NCBI RefSeq assembly: GCF_016616425.1
Contig: NZ_CP067101.1
Span: 868,001-932,000 of the forward strand
Origin: Bradyrhizobium diazoefficiens
GTDB taxonomy: Bacteria; Pseudomonadota; Alphaproteobacteria; Rhizobiales; Xanthobacteraceae
Length of the DNA: 64,000 nucleotides
Reading direction: 5' to 3'
This document shows, piece by piece, positions 1-9,419 of the stretch (position 1 is the stretch's first letter; the number at the start of each line of letters is the position of its first letter). Made by a program: the position numbers and the translations under genes. The notes under the pieces are model-generated. The model saw only the letters and a list, made by a program, of their open reading frames with translations. It was not told the origin of the DNA and did no database searches.

Positions 1-154
1 TGTTCCAGATCACGACGCGGCGCTTCGGGTCGATCACGAAGGTCGGCACCACCAGATGCTGCATCAGCCGCACGGCATAGGAATCCGCAACGTCGACGGT
101 CTTGGCCGGCGTCCTGCTTGAAGTGCTTCTTGATCTCGTCGCTGATTTCGTCAT
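1..154 (-). CDS. PAS-domain signalling protein, N-terminal fragment (probable diguanylate cyclase)
   Basis: Only the first 51 codons lie in the window; the gene runs off the left edge. The start codon ATG overlaps the TGA of the upstream GGDEF-EAL gene as TGATG, a classic translational-coupling junction. After a Ser/Thr/Arg-rich lead the protein reads LVVPTFVIDPKRRVVIWN, the typical opening of a PAS sensor domain (hydrophobic strand, then D-x-x-x-R-V-V-x-W-N). In rhizobial proteins this opening is usually followed by a GGDEF domain, so a diguanylate cyclase is likely, but the catalytic part cannot be seen. Coupling to a dual-domain cyclic-di-GMP enzyme supports a shared signalling role. Confidence 0.7.
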   Translation of the reverse strand, partial: MTKSATRSRSTSSRTPAKTVDVADSYAVRLMQHLVVPTFVIDPKRRVVIWN

Positions 155-3100
155 CAGGCCACCGCCGCCTCCGGCATGACGTCCCGGCTGAACAGTCTTC
201 GTACTTCGCTGGCCGGCTTCGGCGCGCTGAACAGATAGCCCTGCATCTGCGTGCAGCCGAGCGCGCGCAGCATCTCGCGCTGCGCCTCGGTCTCGACGCC
301 TTCGGCCACCGTGGTCATGCTGCTGGCGGCCGCGATGTTCACCACCGCCTGCACGATCACGGGTGCGCCGCTCGTCTCCGCGATGTCGGCGACGAAGCAG
401 CGGTCGATCTTGATCTTGTCGAACGGGAAGCGCTTGAGATAGCTGAGCGAGGAATAGCCGGTGCCGAAATCGTCGAGCGCGATGCGCACGCCGATCGAAC
501 GGAGCTGGTGCAGGATCGAGAGCGCAGCGTCGTCGTCGCGGATCAGCACGGCCTCTGTGATCTCCAGCTCGAGCCGGCGCGGGTCCAGCCCGGAGGCCGC
601 GAGTGCACCCGCGATCCGCAGCGCCAGCGTGTCGCATTTGAGCTGCACCGGCGAAACGTTGACCGCGACGTGCACATGCGTGGGCCATGTCGCGGCCTCG
701 TTGCAGGCCATGCGCAGCACCCAGTCGCCGAGCTCGTTGATCAGGCCGGTGTCCTCGGCGACGGGAATGAACTCGGCCGGCGACACCATGCCGCGCTCGG
801 GGTGCCGCCAGCGCAGCAGCGCCTCGCAGCCCGACACCTCGTTGGTGCGCAGGTCGACCAGCGGCTGATAGTGAATCTCGAAACCGCCGTTCAGCAGGGC
901 CTGCCGCAGGTCCTGCTCCATGCTGAGGCGCGCCCTGGCGCATGCATCCATTTCCGGCTCGAAGAAGCGGTGGGTGCGACGCCCCCCGGCCTTGGCGCCG
1001 TACATCGCGAGGTCGGCGTTCTTGACGAGCTGGTCGAGATCGGTGCCGTCCTGCGGCGCCAGCGCGATCCCGATGCTCGCGTCGGTGGAGAGCTGATGGC
1101 CGAGACAATGATAGGGCTGTCGGATTGCATCATAGATCCGTGTCACGAAGGACAGCACGTCGGCAGGCGACTGGATTGCCGTCTGGATCACGGCGAACTC
1201 GTCGCCGCCGAGCCGCGCGATCAGGTCACCCTGCTTGAGGCAGCCGCGGAGGCGGCCCGCGATCGCCTTCAACAGCTCGTCGCCGACATGGTGGCCGAGC
1301 GAATCGTTGATGCCCTTGAATTCGTCGACGTCGATGTAGAGCAGCGCGAACTGACCGCCGCCGGCGACCTTCGCCAGCTCCCGTTCGATCTGCTCGCGGA
1401 ACAGCGTCCGGTTCGGCAGGTCGGTCAGCGCATCGTAATGCGCCATATGTGCGATCTTCTCGTGGGCGCGGCGCCGCTCGGTGACGTCCTCGACGACGTT
1501 GATGAGGTAGCGCGGTTCGCCGGACTCGTCCCGGATGCCGATTCGCGTGGAGGTGACATAGCGCAGCCCCTTGGCCTGGCTCGCCCAGGGATGTTCGTCC
1601 TTGAACAATCCCTTGTCCTTCTGCAGCGCCATGCTGTCGTCCTCCATGACGAGCCTGGCGGAGTTCTCCGGATAGATGTCCCATGGGGTCTTGCCGACGA
1701 CGGTTTCGCGCGATTGGCCGAATTCCTCCTCGGCCGTCCGGTTGATCAGCAGATATTGCCGCGTTCGGGCGTCCTTCACCATGATCTGCGAAGGGATGTG
1801 ATCGATGATCTCGCGCAGGAACGTGTAGTTGCGGTCGCGTTCCTGCTCCAGATTGCGCCGATCGGTGATCTCCTCGATCGTGGCGACCCAGCCGCCCCGT
1901 GCCAGCGGGGTGTTGATGACCTCGAAGGCGCGGCCGTCGGCCAGCTGATGAGTTCTCGTGGACACCGTACCCTCGGCGACGACCCTCATGACGTCGGCGC
2001 AAAATTCCTCGACGTCGCCGTCAAACGCGCCGCGCTCCTTGCGATGATACATCGCATCCAGAATGTGACAGCCGGGCTTGATGACGTCGTGGGATAGGCC
2101 GAACATGTCGGCGTATCGCCGGTTGCATGTGACGATGTATCCGGCGGCGTCGTACAGGATCAGCCCCTGGGTCATGTTGTTCAAGGCGGTGTCGAGCCGC
2201 AATCGCTCCGCTTCCAGCCGTTCCTGCGCTTCGCGGTTCTGCCGGTTGATAAGGCGAATGATCAGATAGAGGATCAGCGCGATGACGACAGCCGAAAGTG
2301 CGGCGGTGGTCACCATGAAGCCGGTCTGCTGTCGCCAGTCGGCAAGCGCTGCAGCCGTGGTGTCGGTGGCGACGATGACCAGCGGGAAGTGCGTCAGCAA
2401 CGCGGCGGAGCCGAGCCGCTCCTCGCCGTCAACCGGACTGTTGCCGCGGAGCGTCAGCCGGCCGCCGCTGGCCAGCACCTTCTGCATCAGCGGCGTATCC
2501 TTGAAGCTCCGCCCGATCAGTGCTTCGACATGCGGATAGCGCGCCAGCATCTTGCCTTCGCGATCGAACAGCGAGATGGCCGTGCCCTCGGCAAGCGCGA
2601 CAGATGCGAAATAATGCTGGTAGCTGTCCGGATTGATCCGGCGGACCATCGCGCCGAGGAAAGTGCCGTCCGCCCCGTTCAGCCGGCGCGCGACGATCGT
2701 GGTCCATTTGTTGATGATGAAGCTGCGGACGGATTCCAGCAGCACCGGTTCGGACCGTGGATTCGTCTTGAACGTCTGAAAGTAGGCCCGGGACGAAACG
2801 TTGATCTTGGGCAGCGGCTGGGCCCGCGACCAGTTGATCAGTGCGCCTTCGGCATCGTAGATTGCGATATCGCCGAGATAGGACACGGAGCTGCTGACCT
2901 TGCTCCGCAGCATCTGGTTCGTCGCGGGCCCGGCCATGCGCTCGCGGAACATCGCCGGCGAGGTGATCTCCGCCAGGTTCATCTGCCCGATCAGATCGGC
3001 GGCGACGACGTCGGAATCTTCGAATTGCTGATCGAAATGCCGCGCGATCAGCTGCACGGTTTTTTCCAGCTCGCGTTCGCGATTGGCCAGGGTGCGCTCG

Positions 3101-3264
3101 CGAAATTCGCCGACGGCCATGGCGGTCACGGCGAAGATACCTGCAACCAGCAACACGCCGCACAGGGTCAGCCACAGGACCGGACCACGCCGCGCCAGGA
3201 CCTCCCAGCCGTTCCTTGCGGCTAGAGACGTTCCGGTTGCGACCGTGGAAAAGACCTGACGCAT
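154..3264 (-). CDS. Membrane-bound Cache-PAS-PAS-GGDEF-EAL cyclic-di-GMP enzyme
   Basis: Predicted bifunctional diguanylate cyclase/phosphodiesterase of 1036 residues. The ATG at 3264 is preferred over an upstream in-frame start because GGGAGA precedes it. Order: transmembrane helix at about 27-52, periplasmic dCache-like sensor to about 300, second helix at about 318-340, a PAS-7-type domain (about 355-470), a second PAS (about 480-600), GGDEF at 686-690, EAL at 814-816 (CEALLRW), and the DDFGTG metal-binding loop at 931-936. Both catalytic signatures are intact, so both activities are possible. The inhibitory I-site position reads KQGD rather than RxxD, suggesting weak product feedback. It is coupled by TGATG to the next PAS protein and follows another GGDEF-EAL gene on the same strand. 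Confidence 0.93.
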   Translation of the reverse strand: MRQVFSTVATGTSLAARNGWEVLARRGPVLWLTLCGVLLVAGIFAVTAMAVGEFRERTLANRERELEKTVQLIARHFDQQFEDSDVVAADLIGQMNLAEITSPAMFRERMAGPATNQMLRSKVSSSVSYLGDIAIYDAEGALINWSRAQPLPKINVSSRAYFQTFKTNPRSEPVLLESVRSFIINKWTTIVARRLNGADGTFLGAMVRRINPDSYQHYFASVALAEGTAISLFDREGKMLARYPHVEALIGRSFKDTPLMQKVLASGGRLTLRGNSPVDGEERLGSAALLTHFPLVIVATDTTAAALADWRQQTGFMVTTAALSAVVIALILYLIIRLINRQNREAQERLEAERLRLDTALNNMTQGLILYDAAGYIVTCNRRYADMFGLSHDVIKPGCHILDAMYHRKERGAFDGDVEEFCADVMRVVAEGTVSTRTHQLADGRAFEVINTPLARGGWVATIEEITDRRNLEQERDRNYTFLREIIDHIPSQIMVKDARTRQYLLINRTAEEEFGQSRETVVGKTPWDIYPENSARLVMEDDSMALQKDKGLFKDEHPWASQAKGLRYVTSTRIGIRDESGEPRYLINVVEDVTERRRAHEKIAHMAHYDALTDLPNRTLFREQIERELAKVAGGGQFALLYIDVDEFKGINDSLGHHVGDELLKAIAGRLRGCLKQGDLIARLGGDEFAVIQTAIQSPADVLSFVTRIYDAIRQPYHCLGHQLSTDASIGIALAPQDGTDLDQLVKNADLAMYGAKAGGRRTHRFFEPEMDACARARLSMEQDLRQALLNGGFEIHYQPLVDLRTNEVSGCEALLRWRHPERGMVSPAEFIPVAEDTGLINELGDWVLRMACNEAATWPTHVHVAVNVSPVQLKCDTLALRIAGALAASGLDPRRLELEITEAVLIRDDDAALSILHQLRSIGVRIALDDFGTGYSSLSYLKRFPFDKIKIDRCFVADIAETSGAPVIVQAVVNIAAASSMTTVAEGVETEAQREMLRALGCTQMQGYLFSAPKPASEVRRLFSRDVMPEAAVA

Positions 3265-3488
3265 TCCGTCTCCCTGGAGGAATACGAATACACCGCACAA
3301 ATGGCCTAAACCTTAGGAAAGCCAGTTACCTAAGCATTAATCCGGCTGCGCAGTCGCATCCGCATGCATGGGAGCGGGAATCGCGTCTTGCTTGTGCGGC
3401 GCGCGCAGCAATCGCGCGTTGCATCATTAATCGCGACCTAATGCGAGCTGCCGCCACTCTTGTCGGCGGCGGGATTGCGCAGCCGGCC

Positions 3489-5234
3489 CTACCTTCGATA
3501 TCCGCTCGCCCGCGAATAGCCCTGGCGGTTCTGCTGGTATGGGCGGCTTGCCACGCTGCCACGCACCTCGCTGGAAGCGGGCGTTGCGAGCTTCAGCTCT
3601 TCCAGAAAGATCGGCCGGGAGAAGTAATAGCCCTGCGCGTAGCGGATCTTGGTTGCGGCCTGGAGATAGGCGAACTCCTCGTGGGATTCGAGGCCCTCGG
3701 CAATCACGGTCATGCCGAGCGCTTCGCTCAAGGATTCGATCGCGCGCAAGATGCCCTGGCTGCGCGGGCGCTTATGAATGTCGGTGATGAAGGAGCGGTC
3801 GATCTTGATCTCGTCGGCGGTGATGTCGGCCAGCGCCGAGAGCGAGGAATAGCCGGTGCCGAAATCGTCGATCGAGACGCCGACGCCGAGCTTGCGGAAC
3901 ATCGGCAGAATCTCGGCCTGGAAATGATTTTTGGCGACGAAGGCGTCTTCCGTCACCTCGATCATGAAACGCTGGGGGAAGCCGGTGTCGTCCAGCGCCC
4001 GCGCAAAGCTGCGCATGAACTCGGGACTGCCGGCCTGCTTGGCCGCGACGTTGATGCTGATGGTCGCTTCCGCGCCGAAGGTCTCGTTGATCAGGTCGAT
4101 CGACTTGACGATCTCGGCGAGCACCAGATGGGTCAGCTCGTCGATCAGCCCGAGTTCGCTGGCCAGATTGATGAACGAGCCGGGCGCCTGGATCACGCCT
4201 TCGTCGTCGCGCAGCCGCACCAGGGCTTCGATGCCCTTCACGGCCTGCGTGCGGATGTCGACCTTGGACTGGAAGGCGCAGCAGAAGCGTTTTTCCAGGA
4301 TGGCGAGCCGGAGCGACTGCTCGACTTTCGTGCGTGCCAGCGCGTCGCGCTCCATGCTGGCGTCGAAAAACGCCGCCGATCCCTTGCCGTCGTTCTTGAT
4401 GCAGTACATCGCGATGTCGGCGTTCTGTCGCAACGTCTCGAAGCTGCTTCCGTGATCGGGATAGAGGCTGATGCCGACGGAGGTGGAAGCGAAGACTTCT
4501 GAATTATCGATGAAGAACGGCGCCGTCAGCCGCTCCAGCGTCGACTGCATGAATTCGGCGACCTCGTCCTGGCTCTGGATCGGCGAGAGCAGCAGCAGAA
4601 ATTCGTCGCCGGAGATACGCGAGAGCATGTCGGATTCGCGCAGGTCGCGCCCGAGCCGCTTCGACAGCTCGACCAGCAGCGCATCGCCTACCGTGTGGCC
4701 GTAATAGTCGTTGATGTGCTTGAAATTGTCGACGTCGAGGAAAGCCAGCGCGAAACGCTCGCCGCCGCGGTCGGCCGCAAGCAGATTGTTGACACGATGT
4801 TCGATCACCCGCCGCGAGGGCAATCCGGTCAACTCGTCGAAATAGGCCGAGCGGAACAGCTGGTCCTCGAAATTCTTCTGCTCGGTGATGTCGGAGGACG
4901 CCGAGATCAGGAGCTCGCGTCCGGCGAGGCGAACGGGACGATGGGTCGTGAGCAGAACCTGACGTGCGGCGCCGCCGTGGAGCGCCTCTTCGGTGACGAC
5001 GGCCCGGCCGGCGCTCAGGGCCTGGCGGCAGGCTTCGCGGCGCGGCGCCAGATCGGGCGAGGGGCGGCTGCCGTCCATGCCGAGCTGCGCGGCCGCGGCA
5101 TCGTTAACCAGCAGAAGCTCGCCATGCGCATCCTGCACGGTCAGGCCGGCCGGCAGCATTCTAACGATTTCCTTGAGAAAACCGAGCTCGGCTTCACTCG
5201 CGCTGGAATATTTGTTGTCGTTCACAGAAGTCAT
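3489..5234 (-). CDS. Cytoplasmic PAS-GGDEF-EAL cyclic-di-GMP enzyme
   Basis: A 581-residue soluble protein with no membrane segment. A PAS domain lies at about 15-125, followed by a GGDEF domain whose motif is SGDEF (208-212), a variant that can remain active. An RESD I-site sits exactly five residues before it (199-202), so product inhibition is expected. The EAL domain is intact (EALVRL at 336, DDFGTGYSS later). The ATG at 5234 starts MTSVNDNKY; an alternative start lies 18 codons upstream, and neither has a strong ribosome site. Same strand as the larger GGDEF-EAL gene downstream, with a 224-base gap, so the pair may be co-expressed. Net cyclase or phosphodiesterase activity cannot be predicted from sequence. 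Confidence 0.9.
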   Translation of the reverse strand: MTSVNDNKYSSASEAELGFLKEIVRMLPAGLTVQDAHGELLLVNDAAAAQLGMDGSRPSPDLAPRREACRQALSAGRAVVTEEALHGGAARQVLLTTHRPVRLAGRELLISASSDITEQKNFEDQLFRSAYFDELTGLPSRRVIEHRVNNLLAADRGGERFALAFLDVDNFKHINDYYGHTVGDALLVELSKRLGRDLRESDMLSRISGDEFLLLLSPIQSQDEVAEFMQSTLERLTAPFFIDNSEVFASTSVGISLYPDHGSSFETLRQNADIAMYCIKNDGKGSAAFFDASMERDALARTKVEQSLRLAILEKRFCCAFQSKVDIRTQAVKGIEALVRLRDDEGVIQAPGSFINLASELGLIDELTHLVLAEIVKSIDLINETFGAEATISINVAAKQAGSPEFMRSFARALDDTGFPQRFMIEVTEDAFVAKNHFQAEILPMFRKLGVGVSIDDFGTGYSSLSALADITADEIKIDRSFITDIHKRPRSQGILRAIESLSEALGMTVIAEGLESHEEFAYLQAATKIRYAQGYYFSRPIFLEELKLATPASSEVRGSVASRPYQQNRQGYSRASGYRR

Positions 5235-5446
5235 GAATCTTGTTGTTTCAGCGCGCTTTTGCAATGGACGCGATCTTGCGCAGTTCACTCTTAAAGTTGG
5301 TTAAGGGGTCAGGAGAAATACGGGGGTGTTTTGGAGGAAACTTGCGACGCTGCGACGCGCGCTGACGATCGTCATTAACAGAGGGTCAACAGCGCATGCG
5401 AAACTGCGGGCGAGAGGGGCGCGGGTGGGAGCGAGCTCGCTTGTGG

Positions 5447-5580
5447 CCCATCCTCGAGACGACCGCCTTTGGCGGGCCCTCAGGATGAGGATCAGTGCAG
5501 AGCTTAAAGGTTTGGCGAAGCCGATGTTGCTTAGCCTCATCCTGAGGAGACCGCGAAGCGGTCGTCTCGGAGGGCGAGGC
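5447..5580. repeat. Palindromic intergenic repeat, family H
   Basis: Two related arms face each other: 5449-5490 (CATCCTCGAGACGACCGCC onward to CAGGATGAGG) and 5535-5579 (CCTCATCCTGAGGAGACCGC onward to GGGCGAGG). Each arm also holds a small inner hairpin such as GACCGCgaaGCGGTC. This looks like the short palindromic elements scattered through Bradyrhizobium and Rhodopseudomonas intergenic DNA. It occupies most of the 431-base gap between the HWE kinase and the soluble GGDEF-EAL gene, where I see no other gene. It could fold in RNA and separate the two transcripts. Confidence 0.7.
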
Positions 5581-5665
5581 GCGCGCTCCGGTCGCGCAAA
5601 GTGCCATATGCGAAGGCCCTACCCGCAAGCGGAGGAGGGAGCACACCTCTCACGTTGCGGCGGTT

Positions 5666-6631
5666 CTATTCGCCTCGCGGGATTCGACACTGCATGATGC
5701 AATGCAGCCCGGTCTTCAAGTAAGAGATCTCGGTTCTGCCATCGAAGGCCGACAGCGCCGATTTCAGCAGCTTGGTGCCGAAGCCGGGCGCGGACACCTC
5801 GTCCACACTCGGCCCCCCGGTTTCGTCCCAGGTGATGGTCAGGCGGTCGTCGCTGACGGTCCACGACACCTGCAACAGACCGCGGGGTGCGGAGAATGCG
5901 CCGTATTTCCCCGCATTGGTGGCGAGCTCGTGAAACATCAATGACAGCGTGACCGCAAGCTTCGACGGCAGGAACAGTCGATCGCCGTTGAGAGTGAAGC
6001 GGACATGGCCGTAGGGGCCGAGCTCCGAAATCAGGAGATCGCGGATGTCGCAGCCAGCCTTGTCGATGCGCGAGATCAAATCGTCGGTCGCTGCCAGTGA
6101 GCGCAGCCGCGGATCGACCCGGGCCCAGACCAGCGGCTGGTCATGCAGCACCTGATGCAGCACGGCATGCACCGTCGACAGCTTGTTCTTCAGCCGGTGC
6201 TGGAGCTCGTCGACCAGCAGCTTGCGATAATCTTCTTCCTCGATCAGGCGCCTCGAGATCCGGCGCTGCTCCGCGAGCATGGTGCGATAGTGCTCGACGC
6301 CCCAGATGGTGAGCGCACAAACCGTCCAATAGATTGCCAGCAGGGCAAACCGCGCGCGATCGGCAAAGGCATCGCCGAAATTCACGACGACGCCGAGCAC
6401 GCCGCCGACGAGCGCAGTCACGATTCCGATCCGGAAGCCTCCAAATGCGGCGGCAAAGAACACGGCTGGAAAATAGGGGGTGAAGTAGACGTCGGGCCGC
6501 ATATGGGCGAGACCCCAGCGCGCCAGCGTCGCAACCAGCAGGCAGGCCACCGCAAACGCAAGGCTCAGACCGAGCGATGGCGCAGCCACACCCTGCCAGA
6601 CCTTGCGGAATTCGTCGATCAGCTTCCCCAT
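5666..6631 (-). CDS. HWE-family sensor histidine kinase with DUF4118 membrane domain
   Basis: A 321-residue kinase. Residues about 18-110 form four hydrophobic segments with the YFTPYFPAVFFAA signature of the DUF4118 membrane sensor. The dimerisation/phosphoacceptor box is ELQHRLKNKL with His145, followed by the N-box FHELATNAGKYG (about 233-244) and WDE at 268-270, the W-x-E hallmark of HWE kinases. HWE kinases usually signal to single-domain or PhyR-type response regulators, but none lies beside this gene. The cyclic-di-GMP genes follow on the same strand after a repeat element. The input signal is unknown. Confidence 0.9.
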   Translation of the reverse strand: MGKLIDEFRKVWQGVAAPSLGLSLAFAVACLLVATLARWGLAHMRPDVYFTPYFPAVFFAAAFGGFRIGIVTALVGGVLGVVVNFGDAFADRARFALLAIYWTVCALTIWGVEHYRTMLAEQRRISRRLIEEEDYRKLLVDELQHRLKNKLSTVHAVLHQVLHDQPLVWARVDPRLRSLAATDDLISRIDKAGCDIRDLLISELGPYGHVRFTLNGDRLFLPSKLAVTLSLMFHELATNAGKYGAFSAPRGLLQVSWTVSDDRLTITWDETGGPSVDEVSAPGFGTKLLKSALSAFDGRTEISYLKTGLHCIMQCRIPRGE

Positions 6632-6810
6632 GCGCAGCCCAGTTACGATACGTGCTCGAAAATCGAGCGGCCCGTGAGGATGTTACGCATCCCGTCCGCA
6701 CAAGCATAGCTTGCCTTGTCGAAAGCGGGCAGGGATAGTGGCCCCCGCGGCAATGGCAGCGGCCAATGTTCGCCATTTGTGATCAAATCGTTCGAAAACA
6801 GGAACATTCC

Positions 6811-7653
6811 ATGGGCAGGCTGGACGGCAAGGTCGCGGTGATCACGGGGGCAACGAGCGGGATCGGATTGCGCACTGCGGAAGTCTTCGTTGCCGAAGGT
6901 GCCAAAATTGTGATCGCGGGACGGCGTCTACCGGAAGGCGAGGCGCTGGCGAAGCAGCTCGGGGCCAATTGCATCTTCCGCCAGACCGACGTGACGGTCG
7001 AAGCGCAGATGCAGGCCCTGATCGCGCTCGCCGCGGACAAGTTTGGCCGGATCGACTGCCTGTTCAACAACGCCGGCGGCCCGGCGCAGACCGGCGGCGT
7101 CGAGGGTCTCGAGGTCGAGCGCTTCGATGCGGCAATGGCAACGCTGGTGCGCAGCGTCATGCTCGGCATGAAGCACGCCGCGCCTCACATGAAAGCGCAG
7201 GGATGCGGCAGCATCATCAACAACGGCAGCATCGCCGGTCGTCTCGCCGGCTTTTCCTCCTCGATGGTCTATGGGGCGGCCAAGGCCGCGGTGATCCACC
7301 TCACCAAATGCGTGGCGATGGAGCTCGGCGAGTCCAATGTGCGCGTCAACTCGATCTCGCCCGGCGCGATCGCGACCGGCATCTTCGGCAAGGCGCTCGG
7401 GCTTTCGACCGATGCCGCGGAGAAGACGCCGGCGGTGATGCGAGAGGTCTACAAGACCGCGCAGCCGATCCCGCGTGCCGGCCTTCCCGATGACATCGCC
7501 CAGGCCGCAGTGTTCCTGGCCAGCGACGAATCCAGCTTCATCAATGGCCATGACCTCGTCGTCGACGGCGCCATGACCGGCGGCCGCAACTGGAGCCAGC
7601 AGCAGCAGGGCTATGTGGCGCTGCGCAAGGCGTTCGATCAAGGGGCCGGGTAG
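6811..7653 (+). CDS. SDR-family NAD(P)-dependent oxidoreductase
   Basis: A classical short-chain dehydrogenase of 280 residues. The cofactor loop TGATSGIG is at 12-19, NNAG at 86-89, Ser140 in the NNGSIAG segment, and the catalytic YGAAK with Tyr154 and Lys158. The ATG at 6811 follows AGGAAC; an upstream in-frame ATG at 6766 lacks a ribosome site. The basic residues GRR after the second strand suggest NADP(H) may be accepted. A C-terminal extension after the usual DGAMTGG end is about 25 residues. Substrate unknown; alcohol/ketone oxidation is expected. It is near, but convergent with, a cytochrome P450. Confidence 0.93.
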   Translation: MGRLDGKVAVITGATSGIGLRTAEVFVAEGAKIVIAGRRLPEGEALAKQLGANCIFRQTDVTVEAQMQALIALAADKFGRIDCLFNNAGGPAQTGGVEGLEVERFDAAMATLVRSVMLGMKHAAPHMKAQGCGSIINNGSIAGRLAGFSSSMVYGAAKAAVIHLTKCVAMELGESNVRVNSISPGAIATGIFGKALGLSTDAAEKTPAVMREVYKTAQPIPRAGLPDDIAQAAVFLASDESSFINGHDLVVDGAMTGGRNWSQQQQGYVALRKAFDQGAG

Positions 7654-7655
7654 AT

Positions 7656-7804
7656 CTCGTGCCCCGGACGCAGCGCAGCGCTCCCGGCGATGCGAAGCAT
7701 CGTCCGGTGCGGTGCGCTGCAGAGCCGGGGCCCATCCCCTCCAAGCTGAGCGTGTTGGAGATTCTGGATCCCGGCTCGCGCTTTGCGCGTCCGGGACACG
7801 CGAG
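7656..7804. repeat. Palindromic intergenic repeat, family E (copy 1)
   Basis: Begins CTCGTGCCCCGGACGC and ends CGTCCGGGACACGCGAG, so its ends are near-complementary; inner sub-palindromes include GCGATGCGAAGCATCG. It fills the gap between the convergent SDR and P450 genes and extends to the P450 stop codon. A shorter relative with the same ends is at 53304-53366. Confidence 0.65.
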
Positions 7805-7806
7805 GC

Positions 7807-9183
7807 TCACACTGCCCTCACCCTGACCTTCAACCCGTCCCGCGGCTTCGGGATCGGCCACATCTGCCAGTCCGGCTTGTAATCCGGCTCCAGCGACACC
7901 TCGATGTTCTGCAGGAAGTGCCGCGCGAAGCATTTCGCCTGCATGTAGGCGAAGTGCAGGCCGAGACACATATGGGCGCCGCCGCCGAACGGCACCCAGG
8001 CGAAGCGGTGACGGTTGCGCTGTGCTTCCTCGGTGAAGCGCAGCGGATCGAAGCGATCCGGCTCCGGCCAGATGTCCTTCATGTGATGCGTATAGAGCGG
8101 ATTGACGCCGATCGCAGTGCCGGCTGGAATCGTAAAGCCCTTGAAGGTGAAATCGCGCATGGCGCGGCGCGGCATCGAGGGTACCGGCGGCTTGATCCGC
8201 AGCGCTTCCTTGAATGCCATCTCGGACAGCGGCATCCTTTCGAGAGCGTCGAAGCTGCTCGGCGCATCCGCCGCAAGCCCGAGCGCAAGAACTTCCGCGC
8301 GCAGCCTGTCCTGCCAGTCCGGGTTGGCGGCGAGCTCGCCGATGAAGGAAGTCAGCGACGAGGTCAGAGTATCGTGCGCCGCCATCATCAGGAAGCTCAT
8401 ATGGTCGATGATGTCCTGCTCGGACAGCAGCGCACCGTCCTCATGAGTGGCGCGGCAGAGCTGCGAGAACAGATCGTCTCCGCCGTAGTTGCCGCGTCGC
8501 AGCGGGATCTGTTCGCGGAAATAGGCGACGATGCGTTTGCGTCCCTTCACCCCTCGCGCCATCTGGGTGCCGGGCAGGGGGCGGCGGATCGGTGCGACGG
8601 CTGCCGCGACCATATCGACGAAGGCGCGGTTGATCTCGTCGACCTCCGGTCCGATGTCGGCGCCGAGGAACGAGGCCGCGGCGAGATCGAGCGTGAGCTG
8701 CTTCATCGCCGGGTAGAGCTGCATCTCGCCGGGCTTGGCCTTCCACTGCGCGACCCGCGCTGCGATGCCGCGGTCCAGATCGCCGAGATACGATTTCATC
8801 GGCCCGGACTTGAACGCGACGGACAGCGCCTTGCGGTGCAGCCGGTGCTCGTCGAAATCGAGCAGCATCAATCCGCGCGGAAACAGCAGGCCGAGCACGT
8901 GGTTCCAGCCGTGGGTCGAGGAGAACAGCTTTTGCTGGTCGAACATCACGAGCTCGTTGGCCTCGGGCCCGAGCAGCACGACGTTGGTCTCGCCGAAAAC
9001 ATGCGTGCGGTAGACCGGGCCATATTTGGCGGCGTTGGCCTCGATGTGGCCCTTGGGATCGGCCAGCACCTGGAAGGTCTTGCCGATGACCGGCCAGCCT
9101 TCGTCACCGGGAATGTGCGTCAGGACGTTGCGCTTGGGCGCTCTGAAGTCGGGCGCCGTTCCGGCCACACTCTGCATCGACAT
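7807..9183 (-). CDS. Cytochrome P450
   Basis: A 458-residue soluble P450. The I-helix oxygen-activation motif is AAHDTLTS (Ala268-His269-Asp270-Thr271 region), the K-helix ExxR is E326-A-L-R329, and the haem loop FGGGAHMCLG carries the proximal ligand Cys406. A ribosome site CGGAGC precedes the ATG at 9183; a second ATG two codons in is also possible. There is no signal or anchor helix. The PGDEGWPVIGKT opening and the lipid-like I-helix resemble CYP26/CYP120-type enzymes, which hydroxylate terpenoid or retinoid substrates, but assignment to a CYP family needs alignment. No ferredoxin or reductase gene is adjacent, so redox partners must be encoded elsewhere. Confidence 0.95.
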   Translation of the reverse strand: MSMQSVAGTAPDFRAPKRNVLTHIPGDEGWPVIGKTFQVLADPKGHIEANAAKYGPVYRTHVFGETNVVLLGPEANELVMFDQQKLFSSTHGWNHVLGLLFPRGLMLLDFDEHRLHRKALSVAFKSGPMKSYLGDLDRGIAARVAQWKAKPGEMQLYPAMKQLTLDLAAASFLGADIGPEVDEINRAFVDMVAAAVAPIRRPLPGTQMARGVKGRKRIVAYFREQIPLRRGNYGGDDLFSQLCRATHEDGALLSEQDIIDHMSFLMMAAHDTLTSSLTSFIGELAANPDWQDRLRAEVLALGLAADAPSSFDALERMPLSEMAFKEALRIKPPVPSMPRRAMRDFTFKGFTIPAGTAIGVNPLYTHHMKDIWPEPDRFDPLRFTEEAQRNRHRFAWVPFGGGAHMCLGLHFAYMQAKCFARHFLQNIEVSLEPDYKPDWQMWPIPKPRDGLKVRVRAV

Positions 9184-9248
9184 GACGATTGCTCCGGTTG
9201 GCAGGCCTGTGCGATCAGCTTAGCACAGCTGGGGCCGAAACGATGTGG

Positions 9249-9381
9249 TTCACCTCTCCCGTAGGGAGAGGTCGCATCGCATCGAAAGATGCGATGCGGG
9301 TGAGGGGTAACGGTCTCACCGCTGCGGCCCCTCACCCGGATTGCTCCGCAATCCGACCTCTCCCCGCTGGGGAGAGGTGAA
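9249..9381. repeat. Palindromic intergenic repeat, family A (copy 1)
   Basis: Starts TTCACCTCTCCC and ends GGGGAGAGGTGAA, with internal hairpins GCATCGCatcgaaaGATGCGATGC and GGATTGCTCCGCAATCC. Copies with the same ends are at 35047-35168, 46530-46650 and 49019-49145. It sits between the P450 promoter and the stop codon of the flavin monooxygenase upstream on the same strand. Confidence 0.85.
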
Positions 9382-9419
9382 CCCAGCCAACCGATCGCAT
9401 TCTCTTACGTCGCTGAGGC

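Noticed and set aside
118..2097. Long plus-strand frame of about 659 codons opposite the GGDEF-EAL gene
   Set aside because: It mirrors the high-GC minus-strand gene, is Arg/His-rich without family motifs, and has no ribosome site; it is an antisense shadow.
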